In this document: positions 35,498 through 47,110 of the stretch, in pieces
Layout: each line of letters begins with the position of its first letter
How positions within the stretch are numbered: position 1 is the first letter of the stretch
Assembly: GCA_965267435.1 (NCBI GenBank)
Contig: OZ253960.1
Span: 2,480,001-2,544,000 of the forward strand
Length of the DNA stretch: 64,000 bases
DNA from: JAWPMT01 sp965267435
Lineage (GTDB): Bacteria > Bacteroidota > Bacteroidia > Cytophagales > Cyclobacteriaceae
Direction of reading: 5' to 3'
Notes under the pieces: generated by a model
Seen by the model: the letters and a program-made list of their open reading frames with translations, nothing else
What the model was told of the DNA's origin: nothing
Databases searched by the model: none
Program-made: the position numbers and the translations under genes

Positions 35498-36307
35498 ATG
35501 CAAACGATTGAAGAAACGCGATTTGTAACATCTGAGGACCATGAATTGCACTATCGGGTATTTGGTAGTGGCAAGGAGCCTTTCCTCTATTTCCATGGGT
35601 TTGGCCAATCAAAAGAAGAGTTTTCTCCCCCGGAAGAATGGTATGATCGCTTTCGGTTCTACTCATTCGACCTCTTCTACCATGGAAACAGCACTGGGGA
35701 CCATCTACCACTGACGGGTAAAAAATGGCGAGAGATATTCCTTGCCTTCGTTAGGGCGGAAGGGCTGGTTCCGGGCACTTTGACAATCGCCGGATATAGC
35801 ATGGGTGGCAGATTCGTCCTGTCAATCGCTGCCTTCCTCCCGGAATACATTCGGCGGGTTATCCTAGTCGCGCCTGATGGCATCTATCGATCGCCGTTCT
35901 ACCGATTGGCCAATTTTGCACGTCCGATCTTCCGGGAACTCATGACCCATCCAAGGCGCTTCGATCGCCTCGTAGATCTGGCAGAAAAGTCGTCTATTGT
36001 GAGTCCCTCGCTGGTCAAGTTTAGCCGCAGAGAACTCGGTCCCCTAGACAATCGAATGAGGGTTTATTATTGTTGGACGTTGTTTAGAACTCTCGGAATT
36101 CCTCGATCCACAGTCATAAAGAAGCTTCACAGCCAAGGGATCCAGGGGAGTCTGTACCTCGGTAAAAAAGACTATGTAATACCCGTATCGAAAGTACTCC
36201 CGACCTTTGAAAATCTCCCGATGATAAAGACCCATGTCATGCCATTGAGACACCATGAGCTGGTAGACGCCGCGTGGCGTCACTTAGATGGTGAGGGGGA
36301 ACTCTAG
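35498..36307 (+). CDS. Alpha/beta hydrolase
   Basis: 269 residues from ATG 35498 (MQTIEETRFV); an in-frame ATG at 35474 would add eight residues. The fold motifs are complete: oxyanion YFHGFGQSKEEF, nucleophile elbow GYSMGGR, acid GKKDYVIP and base RHHELVDA. It resembles small proline iminopeptidase/esterase-type hydrolases; substrate unknown. It is divergent from the TetR gene and ends 51 bases before purL, which has its own promoter-like element. Confidence 0.88.
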   Translation: MQTIEETRFVTSEDHELHYRVFGSGKEPFLYFHGFGQSKEEFSPPEEWYDRFRFYSFDLFYHGNSTGDHLPLTGKKWREIFLAFVRAEGLVPGTLTIAGYSMGGRFVLSIAAFLPEYIRRVILVAPDGIYRSPFYRLANFARPIFRELMTHPRRFDRLVDLAEKSSIVSPSLVKFSRRELGPLDNRMRVYYCWTLFRTLGIPRSTVIKKLHSQGIQGSLYLGKKDYVIPVSKVLPTFENLPMIKTHVMPLRHHELVDAAWRHLDGEGEL

Positions 36308-36324
36308 TTCGCCTTCTTTACTCT

Positions 36325-36332
36325 ATTTTTGC
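36325..36332 (+). promoter_or_regulatory. Bacteroidota-type -7 promoter element for purL
   Basis: TATTTTTG matches TAnnTTTG exactly and would give a leader of about 20 bases before ATG 36359. It overlaps the upstream ATG 36329, which supports the later start. No clear -33 box is visible. Confidence 0.45.
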
Positions 36333-36358
36333 GGCTTAATTCTGGTCCCTCCATTGCA

Positions 36359-40021
<3,663 letters not shown>

Positions 40022-40027
<6 letters not shown>

Positions 40028-40042
40028 AAATTGAGAAATGGA
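40022..40042 (+). repeat. Left arm of inverted repeat flanking toxin-antitoxin cassette
   Basis: AATTGAAAATTGAGAAATGGA. Its reverse complement recurs at 40822-40841 with one base deleted. The arm begins inside the purL stop codon. The pair encloses the PIN/antitoxin genes. Confidence 0.6.
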
Positions 40043-40069
40043 AAATTAGGCTCGTTCCATAATTCTCAA
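40031..40069 (+). terminator. Possible weak terminator after purL
   Basis: TTGAGAA..TGGAA pairs with TTCCA..TTCTCAA around an 11-base loop, with a bulge, and a run of six T begins 8 bases after the stem. Stem composition is AT-rich, so efficiency is doubtful. Confidence 0.35.
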
Positions 40070-40086
40070 CTCCCACTTTTTTATTG

Positions 40087-40503
40087 TCAATCGCCACCTG
40101 GAAATAGTTGCTCTGGTGACATCACTGGCAATTGACTTCTCTTGAAGTCTTTGATATTCCGTGTGATTATTGCGTCAATTTTTCCATGACTCAATGCGGC
40201 GGCATGCTGAACACCATCCTCATAGTCTTTGAAATCCACTGATAAGGCGCCTAGCAAGTCCGCTTTGGTTATTGGTTGTATCTCAATGTGGCGAAGCAAC
40301 AGGCCAATCTTTTCTTTGGCAAATACACTCCCCGCTTCCTTTTCGATTATGTAGTAAACGGTGGTTATTACATTATCGGACGTCCACAAGTGACACGATC
40401 CTTCGAGCGCAAGTTTGAATAGAGCCAGGGCATATTTGCTGAATGGCTTGCGATCGGCGATGAAATCCAAAATCACGTTGGTGTCCAAAAAATAAGACTT
40501 CAT
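40087..40503 (-). CDS. PIN-domain ribonuclease toxin (VapC-like)
   Basis: 138 residues with the acidic metal-binding residues of the PIN fold: Asp7 (FLDTNVILDF), the central DFKDYEDGVQHAAAL and the C-terminal IDAIITRNIKDF. Toxins of this type cut RNA and are held inactive by the partner protein. Its start overlaps the antitoxin stop by 4 bases, the typical operon arrangement. The pair is bounded by inverted repeats and sits between purL and the his genes. Confidence 0.9.
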   Translation of the reverse strand: MKSYFLDTNVILDFIADRKPFSKYALALFKLALEGSCHLWTSDNVITTVYYIIEKEAGSVFAKEKIGLLLRHIEIQPITKADLLGALSVDFKDYEDGVQHAAALSHGKIDAIITRNIKDFKRSQLPVMSPEQLFPGGD

Positions 40504-40745
40504 CCGTGCTTCTTGGTCATAATCTCCCTGATCTTCGCTTTCTCATCAAAATCATCAGGTAACTGAACTGCACCGAATAAGTCACTAAATTCATCAGGAA
40601 CGTCCGACGAGGAGCCTGAGACCCTTGTCAGGTTTCTCAAATAAGCCTCAATTAAATCCGACAGACTCCTACCTGAACCTTTGGCATAGGCCTTAGCCTT
40701 TTCTATGACGGACTTCTCAATGGTCAATGTTAGTTTCGTATTCAT
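40500..40745 (-). CDS. Antitoxin of PIN toxin, ribbon-helix-helix type (DUF6364)
   Basis: 81 residues from ATG 40745 (MNTKLTLTIEKSVIEKAKAY); an upstream ATG at 40775 adds ten atypical residues. The N-terminal half is an Arc/MetJ-like ribbon-helix-helix (beta strand TKLTLTI, helices VIEKAKAYAKGSG and SLSDLIEAYLRNL). The C-terminal half is acidic and disordered-looking and probably wraps the toxin. It likely represses its own promoter. Confidence 0.82.
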   Translation of the reverse strand: MNTKLTLTIEKSVIEKAKAYAKGSGRSLSDLIEAYLRNLTRVSGSSSDVPDEFSDLFGAVQLPDDFDEKAKIREIMTKKHG

Positions 40746-40821
40746 AATACGTGTCTCCAAAATAAATATACGCATAAATGATTACATTCGTTGAGGAGAG
40801 GAAAATTGAAAAGGTTAATTA

Positions 40822-40841
40822 TCCATTTTCAATTTTCAATT
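40822..40841 (-). repeat. Right arm of inverted repeat flanking toxin-antitoxin cassette
   Basis: TCCATTTTCAATTTTCAATT, reverse complement of the left arm at 40022-40042 apart from one missing G. It lies 4 bases from the hisB stop at 40846. A related partial copy (GAAAATTGAAAAGG) is at 40801-40814. Confidence 0.6.
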
Positions 40842-40845
40842 CACA

Positions 40846-41940
40846 CTAGAGTGTCCCTTTTGTAGACGGCAAGGAGCCCATCTCTTCGGCATTGCGCGCG
40901 ACGGCCATCTTGATTGCCTTCGCAAACCCTTTGAAGATGGCCTCGATCTTGTGATGTTCGTTGTCGCCCTCCGCCTTGACATTCAAATTGCACTTAGACG
41001 TATCTGAGAAGGACTTGAAGAAATGCATGAACATTTCGGTCGGCATCTCCCCTACCTTTTCCCGCTTGAAGTCCGCCTCCCATACCAACCAAGGGCGGCC
41101 TCCGAAATCAATCGCCACTTGTGCCAATACATCATCCATCGGCAATAGAAAGCCATACCGCTGAATGCCCTTCTTGTGACCCAATGCATCCAAAAATGCC
41201 TGACCTAAGGCAAGGGCTGTATCTTCAATGGTATGGTGCTCATCGATGTGAAGGTCGCCCTGCACCTTCACGGTCAGGTCTATCCCACCGTGCTTCCCCA
41301 GCTGATCCAACATGTGATCAAAAAAACCAATGCCTGTTTCACAGCTGGTTTGCCCGCTACCATCGAGATTGACCTCGATATCAATCGTTGTTTCTTTCGT
41401 TGTCCGGGATACACTCGCCTTTCTCGGGGAGAGCACCAGGTATTCATAGATAGTTCTCCAGGACTCCGTTGTCAGTTCGGCATCAGTAGTGGACTCGGGG
41501 GCAATATGTATGGCTTTGCTACTGAGATTCCTCGCCAGCTGCACGTCCGTGACTCGATCCCCAATAACGTGTGAATTGGCAATATCGAACTGCCCATTGA
41601 GGTAGCCCGTGAGCATACCAATGCCCGGCTTACGGTTTGGGTGATTGTCCGCTTCCCAATGTTCGTCGATGTGAATCGCGTCAAAATGAATGCCCTGCGA
41701 TTCGAGGGTGCGCATGATGAAATCATGCACTGGCCAGAACTCACTTTCCGGAAAATCAGGAGTCCCAAGACCATCCTGGTTCGTCACCATCACCAACAGA
41801 AAATCACTCTCCATCTGGATCTTTCGGAGGTAATACAGACAGTCAGGCAAGAAATTGAGTTTCTCAACCTTGTCAACTTTCTCATCATCAGTTTCGGACA
41901 CGATGGTGCCGTCACGATCGATAAATAGGATGGGTCTCAT
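40846..41940 (-). CDS. hisB: Bifunctional histidinol-phosphatase / imidazoleglycerol-phosphate dehydratase
   Basis: 364 residues catalysing two steps of histidine synthesis. The N-terminal HAD phosphatase (about 1-165) has FIDRDGTIVSE and the VTNQDGLG motif. The C-terminal dehydratase (about 170-364) has its metal-binding histidine clusters DEHHTIEDTALALGQ and NEHHKIEAIFKGFAKA plus GIGFFDHMLDQLGKHGG. Gap to hisC upstream is 41 bases. It is the last his gene present; hisH, hisA, hisF and hisI, which usually follow, are not in the window. Confidence 0.96.
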   Translation of the reverse strand: MRPILFIDRDGTIVSETDDEKVDKVEKLNFLPDCLYYLRKIQMESDFLLVMVTNQDGLGTPDFPESEFWPVHDFIMRTLESQGIHFDAIHIDEHWEADNHPNRKPGIGMLTGYLNGQFDIANSHVIGDRVTDVQLARNLSSKAIHIAPESTTDAELTTESWRTIYEYLVLSPRKASVSRTTKETTIDIEVNLDGSGQTSCETGIGFFDHMLDQLGKHGGIDLTVKVQGDLHIDEHHTIEDTALALGQAFLDALGHKKGIQRYGFLLPMDDVLAQVAIDFGGRPWLVWEADFKREKVGEMPTEMFMHFFKSFSDTSKCNLNVKAEGDNEHHKIEAIFKGFAKAIKMAVARNAEEMGSLPSTKGTL

Positions 41941-41981
41941 GGCTCGCGAAGGTAGGTGAAATTCGGTTTTTGGTGGTACTC

Positions 41982-43025
41982 CTAAAATGCCCTGAGGGCC
42001 CGGAGCAATTGATCATTTTCTTCTCGTGTCCCAATAGTCAACCGCAGGCAATCCTCACAGAGTGGGTGACTCCGACGGTCCCTAACGATAATGCCCTTTC
42101 CGGTGAGGGTATTGAATACGTTTTCGGCTCCATCAAATTCCACAAGAAAAAAATTGGCATCACTGGGATGGACCTTCCTCACGACTCCCAAGTCATTGAG
42201 TGCATGTGCGAGACGCTCGCGCTCGGTCAGCACATTGGCAATCCATTCGTCCACCTGACCCTTGCCGTTTTGGATGGATGACTGTGCGAGTTGCTGGATC
42301 GGTCCCGGAATGTTGTAGGGAGGTTTGATCTTGTTGAGATAGCGAATGATTTCCGTATTGGCGAAAGCCATTCCCACCCGCAATGCCGCCATACCCCACG
42401 CCTTGCTAAAGGTCTGCAGCACGATGAGGTTGGGGAATTCCCTAATTCTGGCGACTAAACTCTCGCGCGCACTAAAGTCGATATACGCCTCATCCACAAC
42501 CACCAAACCAGGAGCAGCCTTCAGCACTTGCTCCATATCTGACAAAGTCAGGTCATTCCCGGAAGGATTGTTCGGCGAGCACAGACACGTGAGCTTGTGG
42601 GCCCTGTCCATTCCCGAGCGGATGGCAGGAAGATCCAGCTGAAAGTCTCGGGTAAGTAAGACCTTGTCGATGGGCACGTCATGGATCGCCGCCGAGACAT
42701 TGTACATGCCATAAGTCGGGGGAAAGCTCATGATCCTGTCTCTGCCAGGTTCGCAGAACGCGCGAATCAGGAGGTCAATGGGTTCGTCGCTGCCATTGCC
42801 CAGAAAAATATTCTCCGCAGGCACCCCCTTGAGGTTAGCAATCAATTCCTTTAGCGCTTCCTGATGCGGGTCGGGGTATCTATTCCACTCGTCACCAGCC
42901 GCAGAGCCATGAGGATTCTCATTGGCATCCAAAAAGACATTTGCAACCCCATCAAATTCATCCCGTGCAGATGAATAGGGTTTCAGGTTCCTAAGATGAG
43001 GTCGTACGAGTGAGGAGATGTCCAT
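41982..43025 (-). CDS. hisC: Histidinol-phosphate aminotransferase
   Basis: 347 residues, class-II PLP aminotransferase. Motifs: substrate region LDANENPHGS, FLGNGSDEPIDLL, CSPNNPSGN, DEAYIDFS, and the PLP lysine in TFSKAWGMAALRVG. Converts imidazole-acetol phosphate and glutamate to histidinol phosphate. It starts 4 bases after the hisD stop. Confidence 0.96.
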   Translation of the reverse strand: MDISSLVRPHLRNLKPYSSARDEFDGVANVFLDANENPHGSAAGDEWNRYPDPHQEALKELIANLKGVPAENIFLGNGSDEPIDLLIRAFCEPGRDRIMSFPPTYGMYNVSAAIHDVPIDKVLLTRDFQLDLPAIRSGMDRAHKLTCLCSPNNPSGNDLTLSDMEQVLKAAPGLVVVDEAYIDFSARESLVARIREFPNLIVLQTFSKAWGMAALRVGMAFANTEIIRYLNKIKPPYNIPGPIQQLAQSSIQNGKGQVDEWIANVLTERERLAHALNDLGVVRKVHPSDANFFLVEFDGAENVFNTLTGKGIIVRDRRSHPLCEDCLRLTIGTREENDQLLRALRAF

Positions 43026-43029
43026 CGCT

Positions 43030-44316
43030 TTATTGCTTCAACGACTTGAGGCGCAATGTCACAGCATTTTTGTGAGCTTGTAGATGTTCAGCCTCTGCCA
43101 TTTTCTCAATCGAGGGGCCCAGCTTCGAGAGTCCCTTTGCAGTAATTTCCTGATAGGTGATCTTCTTGATAAAACTGTCCAGGGAAACGCCAGAATAGGA
43201 CTTTGCCCATCCATTGGTCGGGAGGGTGTGGTTGGTCCCTGAAGCGTAGTCCCCGGCGGACTCAGGCGTGTACGGACCGATGAACACAGAACCCGCGTTG
43301 ACCACCCGCTCCACGATTTTCTCTGGTTTGGCCACATTGATTATGAGATGCTCAGGACCGTATTCGTTGATGATATCAACAATCGTCGTTTGGTCCTTCG
43401 TGACAATGATGGCGCTATTGCTTAGGGATTCTGCTGCGATCTCTTTGCGATCCAACTCCTGCAATTGCTTCTCCACCTCTGATTTGACTTCTGCAGCTTT
43501 CTCTTCTGATTCGGTCACAAGGATCACCTGACTGTCCACTCCGTGCTCAGCCTGTGACAGCAAATCGGAGGCCGCGAAGGCGGCGTTGGCCTCTTCATCC
43601 ACTACGACCATTACTTCGGATGGTCCGGCAGGCATATCAATAGCGACACTGTCCCGCGCTACCAATTGCTTGGCCGCGGTCACATATTGGTTACCGGGCC
43701 CAAAGATCTTATCCACTTTGGGAACTGATTCCGTCCCGTAGGCCATCCCGGCAATTGCCTGAGCCCCACCGAGCTTGAGCACTTTGGTCACGCCCGTCAA
43801 CTGAGCGGTGTACAGGATGACAGGATCCAGTTGCCCCATTCGATTGGACGGAGACGCCAGAATGATCTCTTTACAACCAGCAATTCTGGCAGGAATTGCC
43901 AGCATGAGTACGGTCGAGAACAAGGGTGCTGTCCCTCCGGGCACATACAGCCCCACCTTTTGAATGGGTACTGATCGACGAGAACATACGACACCAGGCA
44001 TAACCTTCATCGCGAGTTCTTCTTGCTTCTGTGCCCGATGAAACTTCTCGATGTTTGCCTTTGCGACGTGGATCGCCTCCTTCAAATCTTGATCGACTAT
44101 TTTCACTGCGGCTGCAAATTCCTCCGGAGTCACCCACAAGGAGTCCAACTCCACGTGGTCGTATTCCAACGCGAACTTGCGCAAGGCATGATCACCACCA
44201 CGCTGGACTTTTTCCAGAATGGGCCTGACGATCTTCTCAATCTGCTCATAATCCTTCACTGGCCTCTTGAGGATCGTCTGTAGTTGCGAGGGAGTTGGAG
44301 CAATATGAATGTTCAT
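43030..44316 (-). CDS. hisD: Histidinol dehydrogenase
   Basis: 428 residues; NAD-dependent, zinc-containing, last two steps of histidine synthesis. Signature YVPGGTAPLFSTVLM, FGPGNQYVTAAKQLVA, MPAGPSEVMVV, the zinc-site SQAEHGVDSQVILVT and the ending ASGTNHTLPTNGWA with catalytic histidine are all intact. It begins 3 bases after the hisG stop. Confidence 0.97.
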   Translation of the reverse strand: MNIHIAPTPSQLQTILKRPVKDYEQIEKIVRPILEKVQRGGDHALRKFALEYDHVELDSLWVTPEEFAAAVKIVDQDLKEAIHVAKANIEKFHRAQKQEELAMKVMPGVVCSRRSVPIQKVGLYVPGGTAPLFSTVLMLAIPARIAGCKEIILASPSNRMGQLDPVILYTAQLTGVTKVLKLGGAQAIAGMAYGTESVPKVDKIFGPGNQYVTAAKQLVARDSVAIDMPAGPSEVMVVVDEEANAAFAASDLLSQAEHGVDSQVILVTESEEKAAEVKSEVEKQLQELDRKEIAAESLSNSAIIVTKDQTTIVDIINEYGPEHLIINVAKPEKIVERVVNAGSVFIGPYTPESAGDYASGTNHTLPTNGWAKSYSGVSLDSFIKKITYQEITAKGLSKLGPSIEKMAEAEHLQAHKNAVTLRLKSLKQ

Positions 44317-44319
44317 GGC

Positions 44320-45177
44320 TTACCGAATCATTTTCTCAATGGGGACTACCAATATGCCCTCGGCACCTGCCGCTCGCAGTCGCTCGATGCTCTCCCAAAA
44401 TGCGTCTTCATTGATAACCGAATGAATGCTACTCCAACCTTCAGTAGCTAATGGCAGCACTGTCGGACTCCGCATGCCCGGCAGAATATCGATGATCTCC
44501 GCGACGTTTTCGTTCGGGGCATTGAGGAGCACGTACTTGTTGTTTTTGCCCTCCAGTACGGCCTCAATCCGAAAGATCAAATCGTTGAGTAGCTTCTTCT
44601 TCCCATCGCTCAAGCCCCGATGGGCCACCATCGTCGCCTCAGACTTCATGACCACTTCCACTTCCTTCAGTCCATTGCTCAGCAGCGTGCTACCTGAGCT
44701 GACGATATCGAGGATACCATCTGCGAGTCCAATGCCTGGTGCGATTTCGACTGAGCCACTGATCTCCTGGATCTCCGCTTTGATACCCTTTTTATCGAGG
44801 TAGGATCGGAGTATCGTGGGGTAGCTAGTGGCGATGCTCTTGCCGGCGAAATCCTCGACACCATCGTATTGCGCCTCGCGTGGTATCGCCAATGAAAGCC
44901 GACAGCGTGAAAAGCCCAATGGCTTTACTTCTTCGACATCTCTGGCCTCCTCCATATGCACGTTTTGCCCGACAACCCCCAAGTCGGCAATACCGTCCTC
45001 GACGTAGCCTGGAATGTCATCGTCTCTCAGGAACAGAAACTCCACCGGAAAGTTGGTGGACTTCGCCTTCAGTTTCTTGATACCGTTGTTGAATTTGATA
45101 CCACACTCTTTGAAGAGCTTGAGTGTGTCTTCGCTCAGTCTGCCCGATTTTTGGACAGCTATTTTCAGTTCAGACAT
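44320..45177 (-). CDS. hisG: ATP phosphoribosyltransferase, long form
   Basis: 285 residues; first and feedback-controlled step of histidine synthesis. The long form has the catalytic region (AVQKSGRLSEDTLKLFKECG; the PRPP loop near DIVSSGSTL) and a C-terminal regulatory domain (about 210-285), so no HisZ partner is needed. First gene of the his operon. A 10-base perfect hairpin (45238-45267) lies beside a -7-like element (45227-45234) upstream. Confidence 0.96.
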   Translation of the reverse strand: MSELKIAVQKSGRLSEDTLKLFKECGIKFNNGIKKLKAKSTNFPVEFLFLRDDDIPGYVEDGIADLGVVGQNVHMEEARDVEEVKPLGFSRCRLSLAIPREAQYDGVEDFAGKSIATSYPTILRSYLDKKGIKAEIQEISGSVEIAPGIGLADGILDIVSSGSTLLSNGLKEVEVVMKSEATMVAHRGLSDGKKKLLNDLIFRIEAVLEGKNNKYVLLNAPNENVAEIIDILPGMRSPTVLPLATEGWSSIHSVINEDAFWESIERLRAAGAEGILVVPIEKMIR

Positions 45178-45226
45178 GGTTGGATGGGACGTTGATCCCG
45201 TTGAAAAGGACTTGGTAAAGGGTTGT

Positions 45227-45234
45227 CAATAATA
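45227..45234 (-). promoter_or_regulatory. -7-like element upstream of hisG
   Basis: On the minus strand TATTATTG, one base from TAnnTTTG. It would place the transcript start about 40 bases before ATG 45177. The adjacent hairpin at 45238-45267 covers the -33 region. Confidence 0.3.
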
Positions 45235-45237
45235 GCA

Positions 45238-45267
45238 ATAGATCGAGAGCATGCACCCTCGATCTAT
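45238..45267. repeat. 10-bp perfect hairpin between universal stress gene and hisG
   Basis: ATAGATCGAG and CTCGATCTAT form a perfect 10-base stem around a 10-base loop that itself contains GCATGC. No T-tract follows on either strand. It could end the universal stress transcript (stop at 45304) or act as an operator for his. Confidence 0.55.
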
Positions 45268-45303
45268 AGCAGTTCTAATGTTCAATAACTTGTAAGTGCT
45301 GCT

Positions 45304-46152
45304 TTAGTTTTCCAAACTGAAAGTCCAGACAGGTCGCTTGGCATGATTGACCACATCCTCAGCAATACTGCCCAGCAGGAAATGTCCGACGCCGGTGCGC
45401 TGGTGTGTGCCAAGGGCGACCATATCCGCATCAATGTCTTCCGCAAAAGCGACAATACCATCTTCCTCGTTTGTATAGTTGTAGATACTGGTAGAGCAAT
45501 TCTGGATATCAAATCGCTTCACAAAATCTTCCATCAGCTCCTGGTCATGGCGTGTGGTAGTGAAGTTGGCGGGAGTGTTGATTTTGACAATCTTTAACTC
45601 AGCGTCAAATGCCTTCTGCAACTTCAGCACATGGTCAACGAAGTTAGGGGTCACTTCATGAAAGTTGCTGGCAAAGACAATATCGTTGATCTCAGCAACA
45701 TCAGCAGGCTCCCTCAAAGTGATGACGGGACATTCCGCGCCTCTTACAACGCGCTCAGCATTTGACCCCACAAACATTTCATCGGTGCCAGAAGCGCCTT
45801 CGGTACCCATCACTACCAACTCCGCATTCTCCTCGTTGATCTCCTTGGTGATTTCATGATAGGGATTACCCAACTTCAGTTTGTAGAATGCCTTGATTCC
45901 CTTGTAAGGCTCCTGCGTCAACAAGTCCTCCAACTTGGCTTCGACAGAATCGATCAGCCGCTTGATAAACAGGTTTTCCATCGGATCGTAACCTTGCACT
46001 CCCATACTCTGAAAAGCGGAATGGGAAGGGTGCTCGATCACATTGAGAACTACAAGCTCACAAGACTCGTTTTGCTTTGTCAACTGTACCGCAAAGTTCA
46101 ACGCGTTCATTGCCACGTCAGAAAAGTCGAAAGGCACGAGAATTTTGTTCAT
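45304..46152 (-). CDS. Tandem universal stress protein (two UspA domains)
   Basis: 282 residues. First domain (about 1-148): N-terminal ILVPFDFSDVAMNALNFA and the ATP-loop GTEGASGTDEMFVGSNAERV, which fits G-x2-G-x9-G-S. Second domain (about 152-282): IVFASNFHEVTPNF and GTHQRTGVGHFLLGSIAEDV, where the second glycine is Gln, so ATP binding there may be lost. Stress survival role is by family. It is the last gene downstream of menA, 49 bases away. Confidence 0.92.
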   Translation of the reverse strand: MNKILVPFDFSDVAMNALNFAVQLTKQNESCELVVLNVIEHPSHSAFQSMGVQGYDPMENLFIKRLIDSVEAKLEDLLTQEPYKGIKAFYKLKLGNPYHEITKEINEENAELVVMGTEGASGTDEMFVGSNAERVVRGAECPVITLREPADVAEINDIVFASNFHEVTPNFVDHVLKLQKAFDAELKIVKINTPANFTTTRHDQELMEDFVKRFDIQNCSTSIYNYTNEEDGIVAFAEDIDADMVALGTHQRTGVGHFLLGSIAEDVVNHAKRPVWTFSLEN

Positions 46153-46201
46153 CGAAGGCTATTTTTTTATTCTAATTTAACGCTTTGATTGGAAAATCAA
46201 T

Positions 46202-47110
46202 TCATGGGTAAAGTAACACACCTGCCCCAAATAATAAAACAAACAGAAGTGAGGATATGGCAAGTTGTTTTAAGTAGGGATCAAGGTCCGCTCCCTCCTT
46301 CCTAAAGACCACAATAACGTTGCGTACGAATAAGGGAAAAACCAGCCAATAGATCCAGTGCAATAGGTGGCTACTTTGCCCAAGTGAGTATGCCAGCACA
46401 AGCAACCAGCCAGTCAGTATGAGCACAAGATGATAAACACTAGCCCGTCGCTTACCAAGTCTCACAGGAATGGATCTTTTACCGGCCTCGCGGTCCGATT
46501 CTATGTCGCGAATGTTGTTGACATTCAGAACCCCCACAGCAAATAGTCCGCAACTCATCGCTGGCAACATCACCCACCAGTCGAATTGCCGAACGTATAG
46601 AAAATAGCTACCGACCACGCCGACCAATCCGAAAAAGAGCAATACAAACAAGTCTCCTAGTCCCTGGTAACCGTACGGAGATTTCCCCACAGTGTACTTC
46701 ACGGCAGCGGCAATTGCTGCAACGCCAAGCAAGAAGAATACCCACAAATAGGTGCTCTGTCCCCAAAAAGCATAGAGGATTAAACCCAGTCCGCTCACAA
46801 GTGCCAAGGCCCCACATACGTACAATGCCCGGCGCATGGATTCTGAGGAAATCTTGCCCGACTGCACCATTCGCCTTGGGCCTTCTCTTTGATCCCCATC
46901 TACGCCTGACACGCTATCGCCAAAGTCGTTGGCAAGATTGGACAGGACCTGGAGAAACAATGTGGTCAGCAGCGACAAACCCAGAATGACCCAGTCGAAC
47001 AACCCGGCAGCCACCGCTAAAAAAGACCCCATCAAAATGCTGGAAAATGCCAATGGCAGGGTCCTTAGACGGAATGCCTCTACCCATGCTTTCGTGTCGC
47101 TCATAATCAC
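46202..47110 (-). CDS. menA: 1,4-dihydroxy-2-naphthoate polyprenyltransferase
   Basis: 302 residues, about eight to nine TM helices, UbiA-type prenyltransferase of menaquinone synthesis. Both aspartate-rich motifs are present: NLANDFGDSVSGVD and NNIRDIESDREAGKRSIPVR. It overlaps argS by 4 bases (ATGA), so it is co-translated with the arginine-related genes upstream, an unrelated pathway. Start could also be the second Met at 47104. Other men genes are not in the window. Confidence 0.94.
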   Translation of the reverse strand: MIMSDTKAWVEAFRLRTLPLAFSSILMGSFLAVAAGLFDWVILGLSLLTTLFLQVLSNLANDFGDSVSGVDGDQREGPRRMVQSGKISSESMRRALYVCGALALVSGLGLILYAFWGQSTYLWVFFLLGVAAIAAAVKYTVGKSPYGYQGLGDLFVLLFFGLVGVVGSYFLYVRQFDWWVMLPAMSCGLFAVGVLNVNNIRDIESDREAGKRSIPVRLGKRRASVYHLVLILTGWLLVLAYSLGQSSHLLHWIYWLVFPLFVRNVIVVFRKEGADLDPYLKQLAISSLLFVLLFGAGVLLYP

